Shown here piece by piece: positions 38,467 through 48,169 of a stretch of DNA of 64,000 bases. The stretch's first letter is position 1, and each line of letters opens with the position of its first letter. Under the pieces are notes generated by a model. The model did not search any database and was not told the DNA's origin. It saw only the letters and a list, made by a program, of their open reading frames with translations. The DNA comes from Colwellia piezophila ATCC BAA-637 (GTDB taxonomy: Bacteria > Pseudomonadota > Gammaproteobacteria > Enterobacterales > Alteromonadaceae). The stretch is taken from contig NZ_KB905169.1 of NCBI RefSeq assembly GCF_000378625.1, forward strand, positions 115,921 to 179,920, read 5' to 3'. The position numbers and the translations under genes were made by a program.

Positions 38467-40095
38467 ATGAGTAAAAAGTTATTAGTAAGCCTTAGTTTAA
38501 TCATGTTGGCCAGCCTACAGGCAACTGCCAACGACAGTGACTTAGTCAAGCATTCAGAGAAGCCGCAGAATGTTCTACTTATCATGGTTGATGATTTAAA
38601 TGATTATCAAGGTGTTTTTGGTGGTCATCCACAAGTTAAAACCCCTAATATAGATAAGTTAGCCAGCCAAAGCATTCGCTTTACTAATATGCAAACCAAT
38701 ACCCCTGTTTGTCAGCCATCGCGTAATAGTTTATTTACCGGGGTTTACCCACATGACTCAGCTGATTTTGGTTGGACAGCTAAATATAAACAACCGGTGT
38801 TAAAACACAACAAAACCATAATGGAACTATTCAATGAAAATGGTTATTTCACCTTAGGTACTGGCAAGTTAATGCACGGCAACAAGACACCTGAATGGCA
38901 AGAATGGGGTAACGAGGTAAGGCATAATTATGGCCCGACCCTATTCGATGGTAAAAAGTTAACCGCAACTAAAAATGTTCCTGCCCCTTTTAGAGATATA
39001 GGTGCTATTGACGGCTCCTTTGGCCGACTTTCAGAAGGTGGTGTTTCTGTTGGTAAAAAAGGTGAAGCGGGTTGGGTTATGGGCTGGACAAAAGCCCCCT
39101 TTCGTTACCTTAATGAAAATGATCGTGATTTACTGCCCGATGAGGCACATGCTAAATGGGCCAGTGAAAAATTTGCCGAGCTAGCGAATAAAAAGGCCAA
39201 ACAACCATTTTTTATGGGCGTTGGTTTTGTTAGACCCCATACGCCACTTTACGCCCCAGATCGCTTCTTTGACATGTACCCACTTGAATCAATCACCCTA
39301 GCACCTTGGATGAAAAACGATGTCGATGACACCCATTTCAATGAAAACTTTCCAGAAAATGGTAAAGGATTAAAATATTATCGTACATTAGTTGCCTCAT
39401 ATGATGGTGACCGAGAAAAAGCGATGAAAGTATTTTTGCAAGCCTATCTAGCGTGTATCACGTTTATGGACGAACAAGTGGGTAAAGTAATTGATGCTTT
39501 AGCGTCTCATCCGTCATTAAATAACAATACCATGATTGTTTTCACCAGTGATCATGGTTGGCAAATGGGTGAGAAAAACTATCTATTTAAAAACTCTCCT
39601 TGGGAAGAGAGTGCTCGTATTCCTTTGCTTATCAGACCGGCTATTGGACCAGTTATTAGCTCTGCTAATGACAAAGTCACCAATACAACGGTTGAGCATC
39701 CGGTATCACTGATTGATATATTCCCTACGCTTGTTGATTACGCTAACTTAAAGGGTGATCACCGTAAAAATAAAAAAGGCGGGAAATTAGGTGGTTTTAG
39801 TTTACGGCCATTTATTGAAGATCCAACAACACAAAATTGGCCAGGGCCAAATGGTGCACTCACTGTGGTTGGTAATTACGCCAACAGTGGTAAAGAAAAA
39901 CATGTCGCTAAGCAAAATTACTCATATCGAACCAAACAATGGCGATACATTCACTACTCCAATGGTGCGCAAGAATTATATAATCATGATGACGACCCAC
40001 ATGAGTGGAATAATATTGCAGCACACAAACAAAACCAGCTAATCGTTAAACAATTGAAAAACGAAATCAGTGCCATTATTGGACAAGATTTATAA
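38467..40095 (+). CDS. S1-family sulfatase (iduronate-2-sulfatase-like), first of a tandem pair
   Basis: Signal peptide (LLVSLSLIMLASLQATAND). NVLLIMVDDLNDYQGVFGGHPQVKTPNID, then PVCQPSRNSLFTG (C82, formylglycine) and FTSDHGWQMGEKNYLFKNSPWEES. 542 residues, normal length. The DDLNDYxGxFGGHPQxKTPNID and SPWEESAxIP blocks are shared with the next gene, which starts 10 bp downstream; the pair is a tandem duplication. S1_7-like members act on carrageenan- or agar-type galactans and uronates. Periplasmic. Confidence 0.92.
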   Translation: MSKKLLVSLSLIMLASLQATANDSDLVKHSEKPQNVLLIMVDDLNDYQGVFGGHPQVKTPNIDKLASQSIRFTNMQTNTPVCQPSRNSLFTGVYPHDSADFGWTAKYKQPVLKHNKTIMELFNENGYFTLGTGKLMHGNKTPEWQEWGNEVRHNYGPTLFDGKKLTATKNVPAPFRDIGAIDGSFGRLSEGGVSVGKKGEAGWVMGWTKAPFRYLNENDRDLLPDEAHAKWASEKFAELANKKAKQPFFMGVGFVRPHTPLYAPDRFFDMYPLESITLAPWMKNDVDDTHFNENFPENGKGLKYYRTLVASYDGDREKAMKVFLQAYLACITFMDEQVGKVIDALASHPSLNNNTMIVFTSDHGWQMGEKNYLFKNSPWEESARIPLLIRPAIGPVISSANDKVTNTTVEHPVSLIDIFPTLVDYANLKGDHRKNKKGGKLGGFSLRPFIEDPTTQNWPGPNGALTVVGNYANSGKEKHVAKQNYSYRTKQWRYIHYSNGAQELYNHDDDPHEWNNIAAHKQNQLIVKQLKNEISAIIGQDL

Positions 40096-40105
40096 AAGGG
40101 AAAAC

Positions 40106-41812
40106 ATGAAGTCATTAGTCAGTCTGGCAGTATTATTGCTACTGTTTGTTAGTCAAAATACTGTGCACGCAAGTTCAGCAACAAAAGAACAACCCAATGT
40201 GCTTTTCATCATAGTTGACGATCTTAACGACTACTTGGGGACATTTGGTGGTCATCCACAAAGTAAAACCCCCAATATAGACCAACTGGCTGCTCAGTCG
40301 GTGCAATTTACCAATGCACAAACCAATGCACCTGTGTGCCAATCATCACGTAATAGCTTGTTTACCGGTGTCTATCCTCATGTATCTAAAGACTTTGGTT
40401 GGACACCTCTCACTAAACAACATGTATTGAAGCACAATAAAACCTTTTTACAGCTGTTTCGTGAAAATGGTTATCAAATGTATGGCACAGGAAAATTACT
40501 GCATAAAAACCAAAAGAAACTTTGGCATGAATGGGGCGTACCTGAACGAATCAATTACGGTCCTCATGCTTTTAATGGTAACAAAATTGTTGGTCACCCC
40601 TCTGTTCCTGAGCCTTTTAGAAGTATCAATATTGTTGATGGCTCATTCGCGCCATTATCCGATGTGCCTAAATTTGCTAATTTCGATAAAAAATCAGCTC
40701 CTAAGGCGACAGATAAATTCAAACATGCTCCAGGCTGGGGTTATCCTTTTGCTACTTTTAATTATGTAAATGAAGATAACCGCGACCGATTACCCGATGA
40801 GCAACATGCTATTTGGGCAAGTAATAAATTAAAGGCACTAGCCAAAAGTAACAGTAAACAACCCTTCTTTATGGGTATTGGTTTTGTTCGTCCTCATACA
40901 CCTTTATATGCACCTAAACGCTTCTTCGACATGTTTCCATTAGAAACAATACAACTACCTACCATCAAAGCGAATGATATCAACGACACACCTTTTAAAG
41001 ATAATTACCCGATGACGCAAATGGGCTTGTCTTACTTTAAGGCGTTACAAGACTCCTATAAAGATGACGATGAAGGTTTGAAAAAAGTGATTCAAGCCTA
41101 CCTTGCCTGTATCGCTTTTATGGATGAACAAGTCGGTGTTGTTTTAGATACCTTAAATAATTCAAGCTTAAAAGATAATACCATTGTGGTATTTACTAGC
41201 GATCATGGTTGGCAATTTGGCGAGAAAGATTACCTTTATAAAAACTCGCCTTGGGAAGAAAGTGCAAAAATCCCAATGTTGTTCAAAGTACCGGGTAAAA
41301 GTACCGTTGGTTTAAAAGTTCAGCAACCGGTATCGCTAATTGACCTCTACCCTACTTTCATCGAGCTCGCTAATTTACAAGGTACAAATATTAAATCAAA
41401 AGGGGCAGCTGCTTTAGGAGGTCACTCAATAGTGCCCTTACTTACAGCTAAGTTGGCATCAAAGCTAAGCACTAACACCGTTGAACAATGGCAAGGTCCA
41501 AAAGGTGCGTTAACTGTTATGGGTGTAGGTATAGACAAACCTATTGAAGGGCTAGCGGTTGGTACTAACAAACACGCTTTGTGGCATATAAAAGTGATTA
41601 AAGATTTGCCTGATGAATATATCTGGCAACAAACCTATTCTTACCGCACCCAAGACTGGCGTTATATCAGATACAAAGATGGCCAAGAAGAATTATATGA
41701 CCACCGAAATGATCCCTATGAATGGCATAATTTAGCGTTATATGAGAAATATCAAAATGTGAAAACTGATTTGCTTGAGCAAATATCACAAATTATAAAT
41801 GGATCTGAATAA
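40106..41812 (+). CDS. S1-family sulfatase, second of the tandem pair, CQSSR motif
   Basis: The start at 40106 (AAGGG ribosome site, signal peptide LVSLAVLLLLFVSQNTVHAS) avoids overlap with the previous gene; the frame also opens at 40070. NVLFIIVDDLNDYLGTFGGHPQ, then PVCQSSRNSLFTG (C78), where the consensus Pro is Ser. FTSDHGWQFGEKDYLYKNSPWEES retained. It has an insertion (about 460-530: GKSTVGLK..., KHALWHIKVIKDLPDEYIW) compared with its neighbour, so substrate choice may differ. Followed by 200 bp with no gene before the sigma factor. Confidence 0.9.
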   Translation: MKSLVSLAVLLLLFVSQNTVHASSATKEQPNVLFIIVDDLNDYLGTFGGHPQSKTPNIDQLAAQSVQFTNAQTNAPVCQSSRNSLFTGVYPHVSKDFGWTPLTKQHVLKHNKTFLQLFRENGYQMYGTGKLLHKNQKKLWHEWGVPERINYGPHAFNGNKIVGHPSVPEPFRSINIVDGSFAPLSDVPKFANFDKKSAPKATDKFKHAPGWGYPFATFNYVNEDNRDRLPDEQHAIWASNKLKALAKSNSKQPFFMGIGFVRPHTPLYAPKRFFDMFPLETIQLPTIKANDINDTPFKDNYPMTQMGLSYFKALQDSYKDDDEGLKKVIQAYLACIAFMDEQVGVVLDTLNNSSLKDNTIVVFTSDHGWQFGEKDYLYKNSPWEESAKIPMLFKVPGKSTVGLKVQQPVSLIDLYPTFIELANLQGTNIKSKGAAALGGHSIVPLLTAKLASKLSTNTVEQWQGPKGALTVMGVGIDKPIEGLAVGTNKHALWHIKVIKDLPDEYIWQQTYSYRTQDWRYIRYKDGQEELYDHRNDPYEWHNLALYEKYQNVKTDLLEQISQIINGSE

Positions 41813-42014
41813 CTAAGCCAAAGACTGTATATACAAGTAAATTAGTCCTGAGATTGTGAAAAACGAAGTAATTAAAATAAAAATATTTATTGAATGTTGT
41901 ACATATTTGTTAGTAATACGTCCTATGACTAACACTAATAAATTTTCGAGGAATTGTGCTCTTTACATGTGAATAATATAATTATCACTTGCTAAGGGTA
42001 ATAAACCATTTATC

Positions 42015-42641
42015 ATGATCGAAATGAATAGTGAGGTTATCTTGAAAAAAGAGAATAATAATAATAATAGTTCCATACTAGATACTTTTAGACATCATGA
42101 AGGCGCTTTAAAAAAATACATCTCGAGATTTTTATTACCCTCACATGAAATTGAGGATATTTGCCAAGAAACGTTTTTACGTTCATTTGAGTCAAATATT
42201 AAAAATGAAATTGAGCGACCAAAGTCTTTTATGTATAGAGTTGCAAAAAACCTTATAATGTCTAAATATCGACGTTCAAGTTATAAGCTTACCGATTATA
42301 TTGATGATGTAACTGAAGAAGCAATCCCGATTAATACCGCCGACATTGAGAGTGACATTGATGCTCAAAGAAAATTAGGCATTTTTTGTGAGTCTATTGC
42401 ATCGCTGCCAGAGCAAAGTCGAAAGGTATTGATGCTGAGAAAGGTTTATGGTTATTCAATCAAGGAAATATCGAGCCGTTTAAATATGCCAACAAGTACA
42501 ATTAATTATAATATCGCCAAAGCAATGATCTGTTGTGATAATGCTATTGAGCGTTACGAAGAAAATGGTCTAGCCAATGAGGAAGTTGAGGTGAGTGATA
42601 ACTCAACTTGGTCTCAAAAGTTAAAAGGAAACATTAAATAA
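42015..42641 (+). CDS. FecI-like ECF sigma factor
   Basis: About 208 residues with sigma2 (HHEGALKKYISRFLLPSHEIEDICQETFLRSFE, about 28-90) and sigma4 (LPEQSRKVLMLRKVYGYSIKEISSRLNMPTSTINYNIAKAM, about 135-185). Starts possible at 42015, 42024 or TTG 42042 (GAGG 6 nt before it). The stop TAA overlaps the ATG of the FecR gene (TAATG), so the two are coupled. It should direct RNA polymerase to the downstream STN receptor and perhaps other genes when released by FecR. Confidence 0.92.
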   Translation: MIEMNSEVILKKENNNNNSSILDTFRHHEGALKKYISRFLLPSHEIEDICQETFLRSFESNIKNEIERPKSFMYRVAKNLIMSKYRRSSYKLTDYIDDVTEEAIPINTADIESDIDAQRKLGIFCESIASLPEQSRKVLMLRKVYGYSIKEISSRLNMPTSTINYNIAKAMICCDNAIERYEENGLANEEVEVSDNSTWSQKLKGNIK

Positions 42642-43816
42642 TGAGTAATGTTAAAGGATTCACCAATACTCAAAAGATTAAAGAAGAAGCCGCTAATTGG
42701 TTACTTAAAATTGATGATAAGGCCCGCCTTTCTACTGATGAAACAAATGAATTGAGAGCATGGATAGCAACGAGCGATATTCACCGTGCTGTTATGATCC
42801 GTATGTCGAAAACCTGGGAGAATATGGATGTATTGGCTGCGCTGAGAGTAGCTCCGGAGAGAAGTTCCCTATTTTCACTAGACAAGCTCAAAACAATGTT
42901 AGGCATCAACATGTTAACTTCATTGTTCAAAAACAATGAAAAGCCATCTGGCTCTTCATTATTTTTCAAGTTAACCACTGTATCAGCATGTTTATTAGTT
43001 GGCCTAATATTCATAAACTCAATGATTAACAACCCAATGGAGTCTGATTCTCAATATTATGCTACCAATATTGGTGAGTATAAAAAACAGATATTAGCAG
43101 ACGGTTCAACACTTTGGTTAAACTCTAACTCTAAAGTAAGAGTCGATTATAGTGAAAACTTTCGACGTATTGCGTTGATTACTGGTGAAGCACATTTTGA
43201 AGTACAAAAGGATGCTACCAGACCCTTTGAAGTATATGCCATGAATAGACTAGTTCGTGCATTAGGTACCGCATTTTCAGTGCATAAATTAAAGGGGAGA
43301 GTTGAAGTATTAGTATCAGAAGGCACAGTAGAATTAGCAATAGTTGATGATGTTTTACTGCTTAAACCGAATGATTTATTACCCTCGACAAATATTCAAC
43401 TGAAGCAGAAAGAACAGACAATTACTCGGTTCAATGAGCCAGTGAAAGTATCTAAATATTTAGGGAAATTATCCGCAGGACAAAGCATGTCGATCTCTGC
43501 GATATCTACAGCTGAGGATAATCATATTGTGCATCTTGATAAAAGTGAATTAGGTCGCAAGTTATCTTGGTTGAATGGTCAATTGGTTTTTGCCGGTGAA
43601 ACCTTAGAAGAAGTCGTTACCGAAATAAGTAGGCATACCGAAATTAAAATAGATATACCGGATCCTGAATTGAGAAAATTACGCATTGGTGGACATTTTG
43701 ACACAGGAGAAACTGATAAGTTATTTTATCTGCTTGATTCAGGTTTTGGTATTGTAGTAAATAAAATTGATGAGAATCATGTTGAACTATTGAAAGAAGA
43801 AACCAGTAGTAACTAA
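42641..43816 (+). CDS. FecR-family anti-sigma factor / transmembrane signal relay
   Basis: 391 residues. N-terminal DUF4880 (EEAANWLLKIDDKARLSTDETNELRAWIATSDIHR, about 13-55) binds sigma. One transmembrane helix follows (LTTVSACLLVGLIFINSM, about 110-127). The periplasmic FecR domain (150-240: YATNIGEYKKQILADGSTLWLNSNSKVRVDY, RALGTAFSVHKL) precedes a C-terminal secretin/STN-like region (315-385). It relays the ligand state of the STN receptor to the sigma factor. Overlaps the sigma gene by 1 bp. Confidence 0.92.
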   Translation: MSNVKGFTNTQKIKEEAANWLLKIDDKARLSTDETNELRAWIATSDIHRAVMIRMSKTWENMDVLAALRVAPERSSLFSLDKLKTMLGINMLTSLFKNNEKPSGSSLFFKLTTVSACLLVGLIFINSMINNPMESDSQYYATNIGEYKKQILADGSTLWLNSNSKVRVDYSENFRRIALITGEAHFEVQKDATRPFEVYAMNRLVRALGTAFSVHKLKGRVEVLVSEGTVELAIVDDVLLLKPNDLLPSTNIQLKQKEQTITRFNEPVKVSKYLGKLSAGQSMSISAISTAEDNHIVHLDKSELGRKLSWLNGQLVFAGETLEEVVTEISRHTEIKIDIPDPELRKLRIGGHFDTGETDKLFYLLDSGFGIVVNKIDENHVELLKEETSSN

Positions 43817-43833
43817 ATGTAAAAAGTCACATA

Positions 43834-44096
43834 TACCCGTTACCATTCAAAGTGCTCGATTTCAGTGGGAGTTAAAAACGATTTAGGCAAGGCGTTAATT
43901 TTAGAGAATGGTTGTTCCATTGTTCAAATTAATAACGCGGAATAAATCGTTTTTAAACCCATCAACGAAGCGCTTGAGCAACATCACTTCATCGTTGCTA
44001 TGACTTATAATGGAACAACCATTATTTCATAACAGCGCCTTGAATTGAAATAGCTCAAGCACTCTGAAACAAGCATCTTGAATGGTAATGGGTATA
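43834..44096. mobile_element. MITE-like element 2 (about 263 bp) between fecR-like and receptor genes
   Basis: Left end TATACCCGTTACCATTCAAA (43834 on) and the inverse of the right end (TATACCCATTACCATTCAAG, to 44096) are terminal inverted repeats. An inner pair, AATGGTTGTTCCATT near 43906 and AATGGAACAACCATT near 44010, is also inverse. No ORF. It fills nearly the whole gap between the anti-sigma gene and its receptor. Confidence 0.75.
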
Positions 44097-44118
44097 GATG
44101 TAATAGGAAATTTAAAAA

Positions 44119-47100
44119 TTGAGTTGTACCTTTTTCACCTTCCTACAAAGTAGAGTCAGACGAGTTAATTGTGACTTATTTTCAAGGCGTCTGGTTACAT
44201 ACGCCTTAATTTCTGCATTTTCAAATAGAACGGGGTTGAGTTGTAGACCTGTAGTTTTTCTGCTTATACAAGCAAGCCTCCTAATGGTCTACACTCAAGC
44301 ACATGCCGCTAATACCGATAGTATTGAAAAATTTTATCGCTTTGATATTCCTTCCCAATCGTTATTTGAATCGCTAGGATCTCTCTCCAAGATCACAGCG
44401 CGAACCTCTCTATTCCCTTACGACCTCGTTGAAACAAAAAAAGGTAAACGTCTAAAAGGCTTCTACACCACACAGCAAGCACTTAATATATTACTCAAGG
44501 GCACAGGCTTGCAAGGTGAACTTTTAGATAATGACACCTTTATGATCAAGGCTTTGCCTGCATCAGATGATACTGCTAAAAAGAATGATAAGTCAGAGAG
44601 TAAACTTACTGCAGAAGAAATAGCACTAACAAAAGAAACAGCAGAAACAGCTATAGAAATAATAAACGTTGAAAGTGGTTACTCAGCAAGCGAAGTTGAA
44701 GCCATCAATATGAAAAAATTTACCAATACAATATCTGCTAATTTATCCGCCGAAGATATCGGTGTTTTACCCGGTCAAAGTATCGCCGAGTCTTTGCAAC
44801 GATTAACAGGTGTAACCGGTAATCAAACTGACGGCCGAAGTAATAGCATTAACGTACGAGGCTTGGGTAGTGCTTTCACATTAACAACATTGAATGGACG
44901 TGAAATTGTCAGTTCATTCGGTGCACGTTCTATCAATTTAAGTTTATTTCCCAGTGAGGCAATTCATAAAGCACAAGTATTTAAAACCGCTATGGCTGAC
45001 TCCTTAGAAGGCGGGATAGCTGGTGTTGTAAATATGGAAACCATTAGACCGCTGGAGTTGAATAAAGATATTCATACTTTCTCTGCAACGGTTAATGGCA
45101 ATACAAATCTTGATGACGTTAATATTGGAGACACATACGGTAAAAAATTTAGTGGCATGTACAGTCACCATTTTTCAAATGATCTTGCCGTAGTCCTTGG
45201 TGTTTCCCATAGAGAGGAGGCTTTACTGTTAGAAAGTTATAAACAAAGTCAACTTCAGCCATGGATTAATTTTGATGATAGTGTTGAAGATGAACTAGGA
45301 CCAGGCAGCCATGACTTTAAAACTAAAAAGCAAGATATCACCCACTCATCATTATTTTTCACAGGGCAATGGCAGGTAACCCAAAACTTATTAATATCAG
45401 CAGATGTATTAACTTCTGATTACATCTATGAAGAGTATATGAGTAATACTCTTTTTGTATTATGGAACGATTTTCAAGTGATATCTGATAGTACACTCTT
45501 TGACGGTCAAAATAATGTAATGGCAAGTACCGGTACTATAAATGAGATCACTGCCGCACCAACCTATTTAACCAACGAAGACTCTACTGAAGTATATGGG
45601 CTTAATTTTGTTTACAATATAAATGAATATACGCAATTAGACCTTGATATTTCTCGGTCGACCTCCGATAAACGCTATAACTGGCATGGTTCATACGATA
45701 CATTTGGAGCGGATATTAAACACCATATTTCTTGGGATAATACTACCACTAGTCCTCAATTCACCTATCATGGCTCTGATGTAAATGATGATGGTATTCT
45801 GATTAATATTTTAAATGATGGGCAATACCATGACTTTACCAATATTGAAATCGGCTCTCACAACGTCATCAGTGCGAATACAGCGATAAGAGTTGATCTA
45901 ACATTTGATACTAATCTAAATTTTTTCCAGCAATTAAAAGTCGGTTTTAGAGCATCTCAAAATGAAAAAGAACTCATAAAAAATGCTCAATATTTAACAC
46001 TTGACGATATGGCAGGGGTAGAACCTAGCAATTATCAACAAACCATCATTGATTCGGGACATTCATCTTTTGATGATATCAAAGGGTTGGACCAACCCTA
46101 CTTTTTTAATATTAGGGATATTTTAGCTGATTACGCTGGCACAATTCCTGAAAATATCCAAGATGCTAGAGATAGAGCAGAAAGCTACGATTTAACAGAA
46201 GATACATTGAGTCTTTATGCGCAAACAAGTTTTGTCAGCCATTGGTTCGATGGCTCCTTAGGCGTTCGGTATTATAAAACCGCGGTAGAAACAACCAGTG
46301 AACAAGTTCAGATAATCATTGAAAAACAGGACTATCTGAATCAAGGTCAACCTGTCTATGAAATGTTCTGGCCTGAAGAAGGGGAAATAATAGGTATTCC
46401 AACAGTAGCAACTAATGAATACAGTGACATTTTACCTGCATTAAATGTTAATTTTAGAATGATTGATGATGTAGTTATCCGTATAGGTGTAGGAAAAGCT
46501 ATGATACGGCCTACTATTAGCGCCCTTAACAATGGCTTGGCCATTAAAAGATCTATAGATGACGTCCAGTCATTTGGACCAGCATGGGATGCAAGCGATA
46601 GTAATTCTAGTTTAGGCAGTATTGGTAATGTTAACCTTAAACCTATTACCTCGAAACAAGCTGATATTTCATTTGAATATTACCCGAACACAACCGACTT
46701 TTACGCCTTAGCACTTTTCTACAAAGATCTAGATGCACTGTATGTCGGCGGTGCTGACCACTTCGTTGTGGAAGGCTCTGTTGATGAAAATGGTAACCCC
46801 GTTGCACTTCCGTTAGATAAACTGGTAATGGGCGAAGGTGGCTCTGTAAATGGCATTGAAGTTTCATTTAGACAAAATATGGAATTTATCTCAGAATTTT
46901 TTTCCGGGTTAAATATTTCAGGGAACTATATGAAATTTAACGATGGCGCGGAGCAAGATTACAACCCTAGAGGGGATGATCCATGGGAGCCTGAAGATGA
47001 TCGAATCCAAGAGCTCATGTACCGGCCCGCAGGTTGGATAGATTCTACCTGGAACCTCACTTTCACCTATGATATCACTCAGAAATTATCGGCAAGGTAC

Positions 47101-47364
47101 AATATAAATCAACAAAGCGAGATGGTGCTAGGTGATTATCGTGAATACCGTGTGCGCTTACCAAGCGCAATGCACAGTATGTCTTTACGATATAAGCACA
47201 ATAAGAATCTAACACTATTTGGCCAAGTCGGTAATTTGACTGACGAATACGTAAGAAGCGGTCAAATCCACTTGAAGTTTCATGATGAGCCACAAAAACA
47301 TGTGCTTCATCAACAACAGTTTCAAGGTGTTTCCTATTACTTTGGTGCATCGGCCTCATTCTAA
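44119..47364 (+). CDS. TonB-dependent receptor with N-terminal STN signalling domain
   Basis: The frame starts at TTG 44119 with AGGAAA about 8 nt upstream; a long N-region leads to a signal peptide (PVVFLLIQASLLMVYTQAHAAN). The STN domain (about 70-150: FDIPSQSLFESLGSLSKITARTS, LKGFYTTQQALNILLKGTGL) marks a transducer of the FecA type. A plug (about 185-330) very like that of the receptor at 31018 and a barrel ending SYYFGASASF follow. It imports oligosaccharide and also signals via FecR to the ECF sigma encoded just before it. 1081 residues. Confidence 0.92.
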   Translation: MSCTFFTFLQSRVRRVNCDLFSRRLVTYALISAFSNRTGLSCRPVVFLLIQASLLMVYTQAHAANTDSIEKFYRFDIPSQSLFESLGSLSKITARTSLFPYDLVETKKGKRLKGFYTTQQALNILLKGTGLQGELLDNDTFMIKALPASDDTAKKNDKSESKLTAEEIALTKETAETAIEIINVESGYSASEVEAINMKKFTNTISANLSAEDIGVLPGQSIAESLQRLTGVTGNQTDGRSNSINVRGLGSAFTLTTLNGREIVSSFGARSINLSLFPSEAIHKAQVFKTAMADSLEGGIAGVVNMETIRPLELNKDIHTFSATVNGNTNLDDVNIGDTYGKKFSGMYSHHFSNDLAVVLGVSHREEALLLESYKQSQLQPWINFDDSVEDELGPGSHDFKTKKQDITHSSLFFTGQWQVTQNLLISADVLTSDYIYEEYMSNTLFVLWNDFQVISDSTLFDGQNNVMASTGTINEITAAPTYLTNEDSTEVYGLNFVYNINEYTQLDLDISRSTSDKRYNWHGSYDTFGADIKHHISWDNTTTSPQFTYHGSDVNDDGILINILNDGQYHDFTNIEIGSHNVISANTAIRVDLTFDTNLNFFQQLKVGFRASQNEKELIKNAQYLTLDDMAGVEPSNYQQTIIDSGHSSFDDIKGLDQPYFFNIRDILADYAGTIPENIQDARDRAESYDLTEDTLSLYAQTSFVSHWFDGSLGVRYYKTAVETTSEQVQIIIEKQDYLNQGQPVYEMFWPEEGEIIGIPTVATNEYSDILPALNVNFRMIDDVVIRIGVGKAMIRPTISALNNGLAIKRSIDDVQSFGPAWDASDSNSSLGSIGNVNLKPITSKQADISFEYYPNTTDFYALALFYKDLDALYVGGADHFVVEGSVDENGNPVALPLDKLVMGEGGSVNGIEVSFRQNMEFISEFFSGLNISGNYMKFNDGAEQDYNPRGDDPWEPEDDRIQELMYRPAGWIDSTWNLTFTYDITQKLSARYNINQQSEMVLGDYREYRVRLPSAMHSMSLRYKHNKNLTLFGQVGNLTDEYVRSGQIHLKFHDEPQKHVLHQQQFQGVSYYFGASASF

Positions 47365-48169
47365 TAAATGTAGTTATATACTGCCCTAGTGATTTAATTG
47401 AATAACCTTCACAAAATGAATGAACGTGTCTATGCACATGGCTCAGGGACGTCATCCCCGTGGTGTCTTAATCGGACGTGTCATGGATGGCACTTATTAG
47501 ACAATGCAGACGGTACAGGAAGTACCTTATTAGCAAATCAGCGGCTACGCCTCAACCATCTACCAGAAACATTTTTATTCGCAAGTACACCAAACCTTTG
47601 TTCGTCACTCCCGTAGGCGGGAATTTATTCGCACTTGTGCCTTATGTCATGGGTGGCACTTATTAGATAATGCAGACGGTACAGGAAGTACCTTATTAGA
47701 TAATGCAGACGGTACAGGACGTACCTTATGAAGATAATGCAGGAGCAATTATCTTGACGCATATTATCTTGACGCATATTATCCTGACGCACATTCTCCT
47801 GAATCTAGCAATGTTCGCGGCTAAAGCCAGCTCCTACAGGCACACACTGTAGGAGGGTGTTTACGCCCGAACGTTTGCTAAGTTAGAATGTGTAACGGAG
47901 ACAATGGATCTTCGATCAGAGACTTCGAAGATGACGGTGTTTATACTTTTATGTTTGCTTATAAATCAACAACTTAATTTCATGTTACTTAGAAGAGAAT
48001 GCAGACGGTACAGGAAGTACCTTAATAGATAATGCAGGAGCAATTATCTTGACGCATATTATCCTGACGCACATTCTCCTGAATCTAGCAATGTTCGCGG
48101 CTAAAGCCAGTTCCTACAGGCACACACTGTAGGAGGGTGTTTACGCCCGAACATTTGCTATAAGAACCT
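47365..48169. repeat. Repeat field: REP-like palindromes and direct repeats, no gene
   Basis: Holds four copies of a TGCAGACGGTACAGG...GTACCTTA unit (near 47505, 47672, 47703, 48000), and a direct repeat of about 130 bp (47734-47880 and 48027-48160) ending in GTAGGAGGGTGTTTACGCCC. It also holds CATGGGTGGCA at 47648 (shared with the RAYT flanks) and segments whose inverse copies lie at 59529-59585 and 60125-60206. Small ORFs here are repeat translations. Confidence 0.8.

Noticed and set aside
47398..47666. Two small plus-strand ORFs after the STN receptor
   Set aside because: They run through dispersed repeats with inverse copies near 59.5 and 60.2 kb, with no ribosome site or protein-like composition.
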